Shown here in pieces: positions 9,718 to 18,880 of a stretch of DNA of 64,000 nt. The stretch covers positions 248,001 through 312,000 of the forward strand of contig NZ_PEEX01000001.1 in the NCBI RefSeq assembly GCF_002754245.1. The letters run 5' to 3'. The notes beneath the pieces are model-generated. The model had not been told where the DNA came from and did not search any database. It was given only the letters and a program-made list of their open reading frames with translations. The position numbers were made by a program, and so were the translations under genes. Origin of the DNA: Chryseobacterium sp. 52 (lineage in GTDB: Bacteria > Bacteroidota > Bacteroidia > Flavobacteriales > Weeksellaceae). Each line of letters starts with the position of its first letter. Position 1 is the stretch's first letter.

Positions 9718-9936
9718 TTCAGACAGATCAGTAATCTAAAAAACTGACCGGATAAAAATCTTTGCAAAAAGCCTTTGTTAATAAAATGAAAAAATAATCA
9801 ATCTAATTTTAGATCATCCATTCTAATAATATAAAATTCGCTATATTTACGATACAATAGATTGAATTTCAGATAAAATAACACGTTTTAATTTCAATTA
9901 TTTAAAATATTATTATATTAGAGAAAAATTTATCCT

Positions 9937-11532
9937 ATGAAAAAAACATTACTTTTGAGTTTTATGGCACTCGCTACCATGGGCAGTGCGCAGATTTTAG
10001 TTACGGAAAGCTTTGAAAATGCTACCTATCCGGGATTCGTCGTAACAGGCGGTTATACAGGGACAGCCGGAACCTATATTTCCGGTGCCTGTGATGGCAC
10101 TGTAGCCATAGGGGCTGAAGCATATGGATTTAATGACGCTAACAGAACCGTCAATTTAGTCTACACAAAACCAGCAGGTCTAACTGCCAACGGAAAAAAA
10201 ATTGACATTTCTTTTACATACAGTACAAGTGCTTATGATGCAGCAAGCAGCATCGGTGGGACCATGAATGTAGGGTACTCTACAGACGGAGGTACCACCT
10301 ATACCCCAGTTGGCTCTGCAGTTACATTAACCGCTGCACCTCAAACCTGTGCTGCATTTACAGGGACAATTCCTGAAAGCGCCAATATAAACGGAAATTT
10401 CAAGTTGCGTATCCAGACTCTAGGGACAACAGGAACTACTTACGATTTCTTTAACTTTATTGATAATGTTAAAATCAAGCAGGAAGTAACAGCTACTCCT
10501 ACATGTACCACCATCAGCAGCCCTGTAAGCGGCGCAACTGCCGTTTCTGTACGTCCGCAGATGAGCTGGGCAGCTGTAGCAGGTGCAGAATCTTATAAAA
10601 TAAAAGTAGGAACGACTCCGGGAGCTTCCAACATATATACGGGAACAACATTTGGGACTTCTTTCTCACCTGCATCTACGAGCGTTTTCCCTCAAAACAC
10701 ACTTCTTTACGCTTCGGTTACGCCAACCAATGCTTTAGGTGATGCTACAGGATGTACGGAAATCTCTTTCACAACGGGTGCTAATCCATTTACTCCTTAT
10801 TGTGGAACACTTGTGTCTAAACTTGGTGTATACCCAATATCTAATGTTGTACTGAGCAATATGACCAATGCATCCAGCGCAACTGCAAATACCGGTGACG
10901 GCCAGGAAGACTTTACCAATAAAGTAGCTACGGTTACCAGAGGAACCTCTTATCCTATCAATCTTACCGGAACAGGAGTAGGAACCAACAGATTTGGATT
11001 TACAGTATTCATTGACTGGAATCAGAACGGAAGCTTTGGAGATGCAGGAGAGACTTATTTTGTAACTTCTGATTTTGCAGGAGGTACAGGTGACGTGGTT
11101 GCTGTTACCAAAAATATTGCAATACCGGCCACTGCTGCTCTGGGAAATACCAGAATGAGAATAAAATTTCAGTTCAACAGTTCAACGAACAGTGTAAGAG
11201 CGGAATTATCTAGCCCATGTACTGATCTTAGCCAGGGACAAGCAGAAGATTATACTCTTCTGGTACAGAAAAATGTATTGGGAACTTCAGATGTCAATGC
11301 TAATGGCAAAATGGACATCTCGGTTTATCCTAATCCATTTAAAGACATTGTAACTATTTCTGACATCAAAGGTGTAAAATCTATTACGGTGTCTGATGTT
11401 TCAGGCCGTCAGGTGAAAACACTTAAACCAAGTACTGAACTTAACCTTTCTGATTTAAATTCAGGGCTTTACCTTATCACTCTTCATATGGAAGATGGAA
11501 GTACAAAAACGGTAAAAGCAATTAAGAAATAA
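9937..11532 (+). CDS. T9SS-exported protein with GEVED-like domain
   Basis: 531 residues. A signal peptide (MKKTLLLSFMALATMGSAQ) is followed by an adhesin-like beta region (about 20-180), a fibronectin-III-like segment with PVSGATAVSVRPQMSWAAV (about 190-280), and a GEVED-type domain (about 285-445: FIDWNQNGSFGDAGETYF, GQAEDYTLLV). The last 75 residues are a type A Por sorting domain (VYPNPFKDIVTI, SGRQVKTL, LNSGLYLITL, KTVKAIKK), so the protein should cross the outer membrane by type IX secretion and be surface-bound or released. The ligand is unknown. A terminator follows. Confidence 0.88.
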   Translation: MKKTLLLSFMALATMGSAQILVTESFENATYPGFVVTGGYTGTAGTYISGACDGTVAIGAEAYGFNDANRTVNLVYTKPAGLTANGKKIDISFTYSTSAYDAASSIGGTMNVGYSTDGGTTYTPVGSAVTLTAAPQTCAAFTGTIPESANINGNFKLRIQTLGTTGTTYDFFNFIDNVKIKQEVTATPTCTTISSPVSGATAVSVRPQMSWAAVAGAESYKIKVGTTPGASNIYTGTTFGTSFSPASTSVFPQNTLLYASVTPTNALGDATGCTEISFTTGANPFTPYCGTLVSKLGVYPISNVVLSNMTNASSATANTGDGQEDFTNKVATVTRGTSYPINLTGTGVGTNRFGFTVFIDWNQNGSFGDAGETYFVTSDFAGGTGDVVAVTKNIAIPATAALGNTRMRIKFQFNSSTNSVRAELSSPCTDLSQGQAEDYTLLVQKNVLGTSDVNANGKMDISVYPNPFKDIVTISDIKGVKSITVSDVSGRQVKTLKPSTELNLSDLNSGLYLITLHMEDGSTKTVKAIKK

Positions 11533-11562
11533 CAAGTCTTAAAAACATTTATTGATAATGAT

Positions 11563-11594
11563 AAAGCGGCAGTACTCTACTGCCGCTTTTTATT
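11563..11594 (+). terminator. terminator after the T9SS protein gene
   Basis: AAAGCGGCAGTA / TACTGCCGCTTT is a perfect 12-bp stem with a 3-nt loop followed by T-rich sequence. Confidence 0.88.
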
Positions 11595-11645
11595 TTCTGC
11601 ATATTAAACAGGATTTTATTATATTTAAGTATAACTAAAACCATT

Positions 11646-12395
11646 ATGAAAACCATAGAAGAAGTTCTGAAAAAACTGGATGAGATTATCATCTGGTGTA
11701 AAGAAAACCAAAGCCCGGCAGGATATTTTGCCTGTACCTACCGCATTATGACCGCACAGGTTCTGAAAGGAATTCAACAGAAAAAATTTGAAGATAATCC
11801 CAGAATGATCCTTCTTGATATTGCTTTTGCCCAGAGATATCTGGAAGCCTGGGAAAACTACAGTAAAGGAAAAAAGTGCAGCCTTTCATGGTACACAGCT
11901 TTTGAGGCTACAAAAAACAAAAATCTTCTCATCTTACAGCATATTTTCCTGGGAATGAATGCTCACATTAATCTGGATCTGGGAGTTTCTGCCGCTGCCA
12001 TTATGCCGTACCGAAAAATCAATCCCCTTAAAAAGGATTTTGAGAATATCAATACGGTCATCGCTTCCATCAACCAGAAGGTTCAGGACTCTTTGAACAA
12101 AATCTGTTATCCTGTAGATCTGATCGACAAAATATCCAACGGAAAAGATAATGCTGTTCTGGATTTTGCAATTTCTAAAGCACGGGAAACTTCATGGGCC
12201 ACAGCAGTCATTGCTTCCAATACGCCCAATTTCTTAAGAGAATCCGTCATCAGTATTGTAGATTATGCTGCAGCTAAAGTAGCCTCACAAATATTGAATC
12301 CCAAAATTCTCACACCCGCATTGACGAAAGAATTGAAAAAATATGAGAGTACCGATATTGTAAAAAATATTGAAATCTTAGAGTCAACAAAATAA
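11646..12395 (+). CDS. DUF5995 family protein
   Basis: 249 residues, predicted soluble and helical with no signal peptide. The segments YFACTYRIMTAQVLKGI, RYLEAWENY and LILQHIFLGMNAHINLDLGVSAA match the DUF5995 family as I know it. The conserved His and Asp in HINLDLG suggest a metal site, but no activity is established. It lies between a terminator and the rmuC promoter, so it is probably monocistronic. Confidence 0.82.
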   Translation: MKTIEEVLKKLDEIIIWCKENQSPAGYFACTYRIMTAQVLKGIQQKKFEDNPRMILLDIAFAQRYLEAWENYSKGKKCSLSWYTAFEATKNKNLLILQHIFLGMNAHINLDLGVSAAAIMPYRKINPLKKDFENINTVIASINQKVQDSLNKICYPVDLIDKISNGKDNAVLDFAISKARETSWATAVIASNTPNFLRESVISIVDYAAAKVASQILNPKILTPALTKELKKYESTDIVKNIEILESTK

Positions 12396-12464
12396 AAATT
12401 AATCTATTAGAAAAAGATGAAAATTATTGAGGCTTCCCGTAAAAGAAATCAATTTTTCTTTTTG

Positions 12465-12472
12465 TAATTTTG
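12465..12472 (+). promoter_or_regulatory. -7 element 4 nt before the rmuC start
   Basis: TAATTTTG ends four bases before ATG 12477. With the transcription start normally a few bases past this box, the mRNA would begin at or next to the start codon. A -33 TTG at the usual distance is not evident. Confidence 0.5.
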
Positions 12473-12476
12473 AAAA

Positions 12477-14024
12477 ATGGAGATGACATATTTAATTATT
12501 GGATTTATTGCCGGTGGAGCTCTGGGAGCTGTGATTTTATATTTTGCTTTAAAATCATCAACCGTCTCAAGACGTTCTTATGACGAACTGAATAATCTGC
12601 ATATCAAGAATCATTCGGATCTGGAAAATCTTAATCTGAAAGTTCAGGAGCTAACCCAAAATATCAGCAGAGAAAAGGAACAACATCAGCAACAGACTGA
12701 TTTGTTGAATGATCTGAAAAATGAATATGCAAAAATTTCTGCAGAACACACTTCCCTGAATTCTCAATTTTTGGAGCTAAAGCAACTTAACACCAAACAA
12801 ACTTCTCAGATCGAAAATCTATTAACTGAGAAGCAAAATATTTTTGCGAAAAATTCTGAGCTTTCTGCCATTAATGACAGTTTAAAGAAATCTATTGAAA
12901 CTCAGAAAGAGGAAGTTATTAAAATTCAGGAGGAAGGTAAATTACAGTTTGAAAATTTAGCTAATAAAATCCTGGAAGAAAAAACAGAGAAATTTACAGA
13001 ACAGAATCAGCTTAATCTTAAAAATATACTAAGCCCTCTTCAGGAAAAAATCAACAATTTTGAAAAAAAGGTAGAAGATACCCACAAAGAAAGTATTGAT
13101 TATCATGCTGCTCTCCGACAGCAAATCATTGGATTGAAAGATTTAAATATCCAAATGAGCAAAGAAACTTTGAACTTAACTAAAGCACTGAAAGGTGACA
13201 GTAAAATTCAGGGGAACTGGGGCGAGCTTGTATTGGAAAGAGTACTGGAAAAATCCGGTCTGGAAAAAGGCAGGGAATATGAAGTTCAGAAAAGCCATGT
13301 AACCACCGAAGGAAACAGAGTTCTACCAGATGTTATTGTCAATCTTCCTGACGGGAAGAAAATGATCATCGACTCAAAAGTATCTCTGGTAGCATATGAG
13401 CGTTATGTGAACGAAGAAAGAGACGAAGAGAGACCGTTGTTTTTAAGAGAACACGTGTTGTCCCTAAAGAGACATATCGAACAGCTTAGCAACAAAAACT
13501 ACCATAGTCTTTATGAAATGGAAAGCCCGGACTTTGTTTTGCTTTTCATTCCGATAGAACCCGCTTTTGCCATTGCGCTTAATGAAGATAGCTTACTTTA
13601 TAACAAAGCTTTTGAAAAAAATATCGTTATTGTTACGCCTTCCACTCTTTTAGCGACTCTCAGAACGATTGACAGTATGTGGACCAACCAGAAGCAGCAG
13701 GAAAATGCCATAGAAATTGCCCGCCAGGCCGGTGCGTTATATGATAAGTTTGATGGTTTTGTTACTAATCTGTTAAAGGTGGGTAAAAAAATGGAGGAAG
13801 CTAAAACGGAATACCAGGGAGCTATGAATAAACTGATCGAAGGAAGAGGAAATCTGGTAATCAGCGCTCAAAAATTAAAGACAATGGGAGCTAAAGCAAC
13901 AAAATCACTTCCTGAAAACTTAATTACAAGGGCTAAATCTAATGAAGAAAATACAGATCTGCTGGAAGAAAACACGCCACAGAATCTTATCGATAACAGC
14001 AGCTTTTTAGAAACAGAAAACTAA
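12477..14024 (+). CDS. rmuC: DNA recombination protein RmuC
   Basis: 515 residues. One N-terminal membrane helix (about 4-25) is followed by a long coiled coil (about 30-190) and the RmuC endonuclease-like domain, with GNWGELVLERVLEKSGL near 246, LPDVIVNLPDGKKMIIDSK near 286-301 and VTPSTLLATLRTI near 386. The family limits recombination at inverted repeats and is related to PD-(D/E)xK nucleases; the Asp and Lys of that motif are present. A second in-frame ATG lies at 12483. The next gene starts 4 bp after the stop. Confidence 0.93.
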   Translation: MEMTYLIIGFIAGGALGAVILYFALKSSTVSRRSYDELNNLHIKNHSDLENLNLKVQELTQNISREKEQHQQQTDLLNDLKNEYAKISAEHTSLNSQFLELKQLNTKQTSQIENLLTEKQNIFAKNSELSAINDSLKKSIETQKEEVIKIQEEGKLQFENLANKILEEKTEKFTEQNQLNLKNILSPLQEKINNFEKKVEDTHKESIDYHAALRQQIIGLKDLNIQMSKETLNLTKALKGDSKIQGNWGELVLERVLEKSGLEKGREYEVQKSHVTTEGNRVLPDVIVNLPDGKKMIIDSKVSLVAYERYVNEERDEERPLFLREHVLSLKRHIEQLSNKNYHSLYEMESPDFVLLFIPIEPAFAIALNEDSLLYNKAFEKNIVIVTPSTLLATLRTIDSMWTNQKQQENAIEIARQAGALYDKFDGFVTNLLKVGKKMEEAKTEYQGAMNKLIEGRGNLVISAQKLKTMGAKATKSLPENLITRAKSNEENTDLLEENTPQNLIDNSSFLETEN

Positions 14025-14028
14025 TGTC

Positions 14029-14460
14029 ATGAAAAAAAACCATATCATTTTAATAATCAGCATTGTCATTTTTATAATCTCTCTGGCACTGCCTGCAGTT
14101 TTTACTCAAAAGGGCAGTGAAATGTATGGTTTGGCCTGTTTTCTATTGGGCTGGGCAGATCTTTCCGGAGACGGAACTTCATGGCTGGCCAATCCTATTC
14201 TTCTTTTTTCATGGGTTTTCCTGCTGGTCAAACAGCCAAAAATTGCCGCTTTTTTAGGCTTATTTGCTGTAGGCGTAGGGCTCTATTATCTGACTGAAAC
14301 TGAAATAACCGTCAATGAGGCAGGCCATAAATCCCCAATTACATCTTACGGTCTAGGATATTACCTGTGGATTGCAAGTTGTGTGACGATGGGTATTGGA
14401 AGTTTACTTCTCTTAAAGTCTAAGCCGGAAACGCAAGGCCGGTCTGAAAAATTAAATTAA
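14029..14460 (+). CDS. hypothetical membrane protein
   Basis: 143 residues with four predicted membrane helices (about 5-25, 34-48, 57-80 and 104-127) joined by short loops; the loop ETEITVNEAGHKSPITSYG is the longest. No family is recognised. It begins 4 bp after rmuC, and the LytTR regulator gene follows 14 bp after its stop, so rmuC, this gene and the regulator may share a transcript. Confidence 0.65.
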   Translation: MKKNHIILIISIVIFIISLALPAVFTQKGSEMYGLACFLLGWADLSGDGTSWLANPILLFSWVFLLVKQPKIAAFLGLFAVGVGLYYLTETEITVNEAGHKSPITSYGLGYYLWIASCVTMGIGSLLLLKSKPETQGRSEKLN

Positions 14461-14474
14461 AAAGCTCCATCCCT

Positions 14475-15323
14475 ATGTTTTCCTTTACCGCTGCTTCCTA
14501 TCCGAAATCTGAATCTTATCAGGAGATCCTGATTTCATCGGTAGCTGCCGGAATTTTAATTTATCTTTTTCTGGTCGTTTTTCAACCTTTCGGAACAGAA
14601 AACTTCCATCATCAATATAAGTATTTATTGCTTTTTCCCTACTCCGTTATTTTTGGAGCAACTTTCTTTGCAGCAAGTCTGATCAGCATCCGGGTGAAAG
14701 ACTGGAACATAGGTTCTGAACTGTTGAAAATGACTGTCATTCTCTTTTTAGCTTCCATTCTCTCCTACTTTTACAATGCATTTTTTATCAGTCATGTTAC
14801 GTTGAGTTTTGGGAATTATTTTTATATGTTTCTTTATTCTCTGGCGTTAGGTCTTCCTATTTCTACTATTTATATGCTGTCCCGATACATCTATTTGAAA
14901 AACGTTTATGAAAAAACAGCAGCAGAAGTCTCACAACATTTAACAGACAATTCAAAACTAAAAAGCAAAGGTCTTCCTAAAGCATTAAAAATATCAGGCA
15001 ATCCTCATGAACTTCAGATTTCTGAAGACAATTTTATCTCTGCGCAGTCCATGGAAAATTACTGTTCCATTTACTTTTTTGAAGATCAGGAAGTAAAAAA
15101 GCTTTTAATCAGAACCAGTCTGTCAAGTCTTTTGGAGCAGATTCAGACAGATCATATTCAAAAATGTCACCGCTCTTATATTGTCAATCTTAATAAAGTA
15201 AAGAATATTAAAGGAAATGCACAGGGCTACAGGCTTTCTCTTGCTGAAATTGATTTTGAAATTCCTGTTTCAAGAAGTTTCATTCCAGTCATTATCCCTA
15301 AATTAAGGTCTTTAAAAATCTAG
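14475..15323 (+). CDS. membrane-anchored LytTR-type transcriptional regulator
   Basis: 282 residues. Four membrane helices in residues 15-150 are followed by a linker and a C-terminal LytTR DNA-binding domain (about 180-280: FISAQSMENYCSIYFFEDQE, LIRTSLSSLLEQI, KCHRSYIVNLNKVKNIKG, PVSRSFI). LytTR proteins bind DNA with a beta-sheet fold. Here the sensor part is a membrane domain instead of a phosphoacceptor, a layout common in Bacteroidota. Targets cannot be told from sequence. It follows the small membrane-protein gene by 14 bp. Confidence 0.88.
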   Translation: MFSFTAASYPKSESYQEILISSVAAGILIYLFLVVFQPFGTENFHHQYKYLLLFPYSVIFGATFFAASLISIRVKDWNIGSELLKMTVILFLASILSYFYNAFFISHVTLSFGNYFYMFLYSLALGLPISTIYMLSRYIYLKNVYEKTAAEVSQHLTDNSKLKSKGLPKALKISGNPHELQISEDNFISAQSMENYCSIYFFEDQEVKKLLIRTSLSSLLEQIQTDHIQKCHRSYIVNLNKVKNIKGNAQGYRLSLAEIDFEIPVSRSFIPVIIPKLRSLKI

Positions 15324-15414
15324 ATTTTGTCACCGGTCACTTTTCTTTGCCATTCATCACTTTCATTTGTTCGTGAATAGCATAACCTGCAATTTTGTTC
15401 AAAACTTACAGACA

Positions 15415-16200
15415 ATGAACAAAACAATCCGTTTCTTTTTCCTGTTTATAGCAGGCTTTTCGGCTTATTATTTTTTTGACCTTTTCTACTTTAGCAGTAT
15501 ACAAAACTTCGTAAAAGGAATATCCGGAAGCAAAGCTGTTGCTCATGTTGCGGCATATTCCGTCACCCTGATTCCCTTAATTATAACATTAAAAATTCTA
15601 TTTTCTCAAAAGACTATTGTCGATCTTTTTTCAATAAACCAATCTATCGCTAAAGGATTTTTAATTGCTTTCACCGGAACAGTTCCTATGCTCATTGGGT
15701 ATATCATTTACTTTAAACTGACGAAAAGAATAGATTTTCAATCCTTATTTATCAATACCATTTCATCTGCATTTTTTGAAGAAATTATCTTCAGGGCATT
15801 TCTCATAGGAACCTTATACAGGTTCACCAGACTAGGTTTCATTTCTTCCATTCTGTTCGGATCTCTGTTATTTGCCTATATACATCTATACCAAAGCAGT
15901 AACCCCACGGAACTGGTTGAAATATTGATGATAACATTTTTAGGATCAGCATTTTTTTCATGGACCTATTTTGAGACTGATTTCAATTTGTGGACAGCTA
16001 TTTTCCTTCATTTCTTTATGAATTTATACTGGGAAATATTTAATGTTTCAGAGAATGTTTCGGGTAATATCCATGGAAATATCTTTAAGTTCCTATCAGT
16101 TGCTGTTGTTATCGCCATTATTGTCTACACCAAACGTAAGAATAAAGCTCCCTATCAGATCACCGGAAAAAGTCTTTTCATTAAAACTAAACCTGCCTAA
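15415..16200 (+). CDS. CPBP family intramembrane metalloprotease
   Basis: 261 residues from ATG 15415; an in-frame TTG 48 bp upstream would add an unlikely N-terminus. There are seven to eight membrane helices. The CPBP (Abi/CaaX-like) motifs are present: FFEEIIFRAFLIG (EExxxR, about 121-133), FGSLLFAYIHL carrying the second metal-ligand region, and a late HFFMNLYWE (HxxxN/E). Such proteins cleave near membranes or process peptides; in Gram-positives some serve bacteriocin immunity. The substrate here is unknown. It stands alone before the RNA methyltransferase gene. Confidence 0.85.
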   Translation: MNKTIRFFFLFIAGFSAYYFFDLFYFSSIQNFVKGISGSKAVAHVAAYSVTLIPLIITLKILFSQKTIVDLFSINQSIAKGFLIAFTGTVPMLIGYIIYFKLTKRIDFQSLFINTISSAFFEEIIFRAFLIGTLYRFTRLGFISSILFGSLLFAYIHLYQSSNPTELVEILMITFLGSAFFSWTYFETDFNLWTAIFLHFFMNLYWEIFNVSENVSGNIHGNIFKFLSVAVVIAIIVYTKRKNKAPYQITGKSLFIKTKPA

Positions 16201-16214
16201 TCACAAATTTTGCA

Positions 16215-16222
16215 TAATTTTG
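16215..16222 (+). promoter_or_regulatory. -7 element 4 nt before the RNA methyltransferase start
   Basis: TAATTTTG ends four bases before ATG 16227, identical in sequence and spacing to the rmuC element. It predicts a leaderless or nearly leaderless mRNA. Confidence 0.5.
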
Positions 16223-16226
16223 CAGC

Positions 16227-16994
16227 ATGTTGATAGAAAGTTTTCAAAACGATAAAATAAAAAATGTCACCAAACTTCTGGCTGACAACAGATTCCGTAA
16301 AAAATCAAAAGTTTTTGTTGTAGAAGGACAACAGGAAAATGAAAGAGCATTGCAGTATGATTTTGAACCTGTAGAGTTTTTTATCTGTGAAAACATCTTT
16401 AAAGGAAGTCTTCCGGACGGTAAAATCCACCTTGTAAACGAAAAAGTATATGATAAAATAGCATACAGAGGAAGCTCTGAAGGAATTATTGGAGTATATA
16501 AAACTAAAGAAAGCCTGCTTTCATCATTTATTCCTAAAGAAAATTCTACAATAATCATTGTGGAAGGTGTAGAGAAACCCGGTAATCTGGGTGCAATTCT
16601 GAGAAGCTGTGAGGCTTTTGGCATTGACGCCCTGATTGTTGCAGACGGAAAAGCTGATTTTTATAATCCCAATGTGATAAGATCAAGTGTAGGATGTCTT
16701 TTTGGAATGGAAGTTTATGACGCAGAAAACGAAGAAACTCTGGAATTTTTGCAGAAAAACAAGTTCAATATCTATACAACTCTTATGGATGAAACTGCTG
16801 AAGACCTTTATAAAAGAGATTTCACGCAGCGTTCTGCCGTATTATTCGGAACTGAGCATTCCGGATTGAGCGATTTCTGGATAGGAAAAGGAAAAAACAC
16901 ATTGATTCCGATGGCCGGAAGCATTGATTCTTTAAACCTGAGCAATGCTGTAGCGATTACCTGCTATGAATCTTTAAAACAAAAGAAGGGATAG
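16227..16994 (+). CDS. TrmH/SpoU family RNA 2'-O-methyltransferase
   Basis: 255 residues. An N-terminal substrate-binding domain (about 1-95, with VTKLLADNRFRKKSKVFVVEG) is followed by the SPOUT methyltransferase domain with its three motifs: GNLGAILRSCEAFGID (about 124-139), LFGTEHSGLS (about 209-218) and DSLNLSNAVAITCYE (about 234-248). These enzymes transfer methyl from SAM to ribose 2'-OH of rRNA or tRNA; the target base cannot be assigned from sequence. No terminator is evident after the gene. Confidence 0.92.
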   Translation: MLIESFQNDKIKNVTKLLADNRFRKKSKVFVVEGQQENERALQYDFEPVEFFICENIFKGSLPDGKIHLVNEKVYDKIAYRGSSEGIIGVYKTKESLLSSFIPKENSTIIIVEGVEKPGNLGAILRSCEAFGIDALIVADGKADFYNPNVIRSSVGCLFGMEVYDAENEETLEFLQKNKFNIYTTLMDETAEDLYKRDFTQRSAVLFGTEHSGLSDFWIGKGKNTLIPMAGSIDSLNLSNAVAITCYESLKQKKG

Positions 16995-17132
16995 AGATTA
17001 GAAAGGAAATTGGATCGTCTGAGTTTTAGTTATTTTAAAACAGCAATGGAGTTTTAAGAATTTCTATGAATAGATTTTAAAGATGAGACCCAGGAATACA
17101 ACCTTTCTATTTCAGATGTGATCATAAGACAT

Positions 17133-17167
17133 AAAAAAACCGCTTCACAAGGTGAAACGGTTCTTTT
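17133..17167 (-). terminator. terminator of the Ala-rich lipoprotein gene
   Basis: AACCGCTTCAC / GTGAAACGGTT, with one mismatch, a short loop and A/T runs on both flanks, lies about 20 bp past the minus-strand stop at 17189. It could act in both directions. Confidence 0.75.
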
Positions 17168-17188
17168 ATTGTTAAGCTTATGCTAGAA

Positions 17189-17530
17189 TTATTTCTTAGC
17201 AGCGTCTTTAACTTCTTTAGCAGCATCAGCAGCAGCACCTTTAGCAGCATCAGCAGCTCCTTTAGCAGCTTCAGCAGCTCCTTTAGCAGCGTCTTTAGCA
17301 ACTTCAGCACCAGCAGCAGTTGTAGCAGCAGCAGCATCTTTAGTAGCGTCAACAGCAGTAGTAGCAGCAGAATCGATTACTTTAGCAGCAGAATCAGAAA
17401 CTACAGCAGCAGAATCAGCTACGTTAGCAGCAGCAGAATCAGTTGCTCCTTCAGTAGAAGTAGCTTCAGTTTTTTTACAAGCAACTAGAGAGATTGCAGC
17501 GATAGCAGCTACGAATAATGACTTTTTCAT
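17189..17530 (-). CDS. alanine-rich repetitive lipoprotein
   Basis: 113 residues. The signal peptide ends in a lipobox (ISLVACKK, Cys 18). The mature part is extremely Ala/Lys/Asp-rich: first a Ser/Ala/Asp section (ATDSAAANVADSAAVVSDS), then repeats of the type AAKGAAEAAKGAADAAKG, forming a predicted long amphipathic helix like LEA or Lpp-type proteins. The DNA is correspondingly low in complexity (GCA/GCT codons). No enzyme domain is present. It may be a cell-envelope spacer or stress protein. It has its own -7 box and terminator. Confidence 0.7.
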   Translation of the reverse strand: MKKSLFVAAIAAISLVACKKTEATSTEGATDSAAANVADSAAVVSDSAAKVIDSAATTAVDATKDAAAATTAAGAEVAKDAAKGAAEAAKGAADAAKGAAADAAKEVKDAAKK

Positions 17531-17600
17531 AATAAATTAAATTTAATTTTGTTAATATTGTTTTATATAAATTTTCTTCTGTTCTGTTATTTGAACAAGA

Positions 17601-17608
17601 CAAAGGTA
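17601..17608 (-). promoter_or_regulatory. -7 element for the Ala-rich lipoprotein gene
   Basis: TACCTTTG on the minus strand lies about 70 bp before the start codon at 17530. No TTG is seen at the expected -33 distance. Confidence 0.5.
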
Positions 17609-17713
17609 GACCAGATAGAAAAGTTGTTTATGAAAAATAATTGTAATACATTTGTAAAATAGTTTTACAAAAAAATACTACTGATAATCAACAATTTAAT
17701 TATTTTATAAAAA

Positions 17714-18880
17714 TTGACAGATTTAGATCTATTACATTTTGAACAGCTAAAAAAGGATGTTCAGACAGAATATTTAAAAAGATCGACCCCCTCTCATGAT
17801 GATATTTCAAAATGGAAGGGGATAGATATTATATATTTCCAGGAAGACCTTCGCAAAAAAGCGAAAGGCAACATCAGTGAAAAGTCATTTTACACCTATT
17901 TCAAAACTTCACCCGTTACGAAATTACCCAGAATAGATATGCTCAATTTACTGAGTATCTATACGGGTTATGAATCATGGTATGATTTCAAAAAGCAGCA
18001 TCTTTTCGCTGGGGAATTATTGCTTGAAAATGAAGATCTTGAAGAGGAAGAAATCAAAGAACTGGAAAAAACGGCTTCTTCAGCTCCTGAAGTTCAAAAA
18101 AATGAAGTTCCTGCCAAAAAAACAGAATATATTGCTCAGGAAAACACTGATTTACAAAAATCAGCTACTGACAATCAGACAAATACAAAAAACGCAACCC
18201 AAGCTACCCATTTAGAGATTCAGCACACTGTACCCAGAAAAAATTTCTTAAAAAAGAACGCCTGGGCGATCATTACGTCTATTTTAATTACCATAACCGG
18301 AGTTCTTGGTTTTAAGGACGAAATTTTTTCAAAAACCTATAAATATTGTTTTACCGATAAAGACCGTGGTGTTTCTGTGATCAATACCCTTGAAATAAGA
18401 GTCATCAAAGAAAACGAATCTCCGCTTCTGTATAAAATAAAACCGGGTGAATGTTTTTATTATTCTACTAAAGACAAAAATATCCGGATGCAGATCACCG
18501 CACCGTTCTATGAATACCTGGAAGTGAACAGAAACCTGGAGAATGCTCCGGCAGAAGAAATGATAGAACTGAAGCCTGATGATTATAAAATGGCCGTTAA
18601 TTACTTTTCTGTAAAAGATGCCAACGGAAATCCTGAACTCCTGAGGCAGAAGAGAAGCCAGCTCGAAAATTTAATCAGCAATAATGCAGTGATCTATCAG
18701 GTGTATGACAACAAAACGTATGGTATAGAAAGACTTGACAAGCAAAAATACATTACACTGGTAACAACCCCTACTACATCTCTGAAAAACCTTAATGTTA
18801 TAGAAATGAAGAAGGACAGTAAAGGGAAAATAGTATCTATCAAATTTAAAATTGCCTCCACAGATGAAGAGAATAAATAA
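17714..18880 (+). CDS. single-pass membrane protein with N-terminal signalling-type domain (TTG start)
   Basis: 388 residues from a TTG at 17714; no in-frame ATG fits upstream of the conserved N-terminus. Residues 1-95 form a compact helical domain (GNISEKSFYTYFKTS, KLPRIDMLNLLSIYTGYESWYDFKKQ) of a kind I have seen at the N-terminus of various Bacteroidota signalling proteins. An acidic low-complexity linker (about 100-175), one membrane helix (about 188-205) and a C-terminal, probably periplasmic, domain follow. The layout resembles transmembrane regulators, but DNA binding is unproven. The next gene overlaps its end by 17 bp. Confidence 0.68.
   Translation: MTDLDLLHFEQLKKDVQTEYLKRSTPSHDDISKWKGIDIIYFQEDLRKKAKGNISEKSFYTYFKTSPVTKLPRIDMLNLLSIYTGYESWYDFKKQHLFAGELLLENEDLEEEEIKELEKTASSAPEVQKNEVPAKKTEYIAQENTDLQKSATDNQTNTKNATQATHLEIQHTVPRKNFLKKNAWAIITSILITITGVLGFKDEIFSKTYKYCFTDKDRGVSVINTLEIRVIKENESPLLYKIKPGECFYYSTKDKNIRMQITAPFYEYLEVNRNLENAPAEEMIELKPDDYKMAVNYFSVKDANGNPELLRQKRSQLENLISNNAVIYQVYDNKTYGIERLDKQKYITLVTTPTTSLKNLNVIEMKKDSKGKIVSIKFKIASTDEENK

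Noticed and set aside
17180..17488. Ser-rich open frame on the plus strand opposite the Ala-rich lipoprotein
   Set aside because: It is the antisense of GCA/GCT-rich codons; it has no signal or conserved pattern, and the minus strand has a signal peptide, lipobox, -7 box and terminator.
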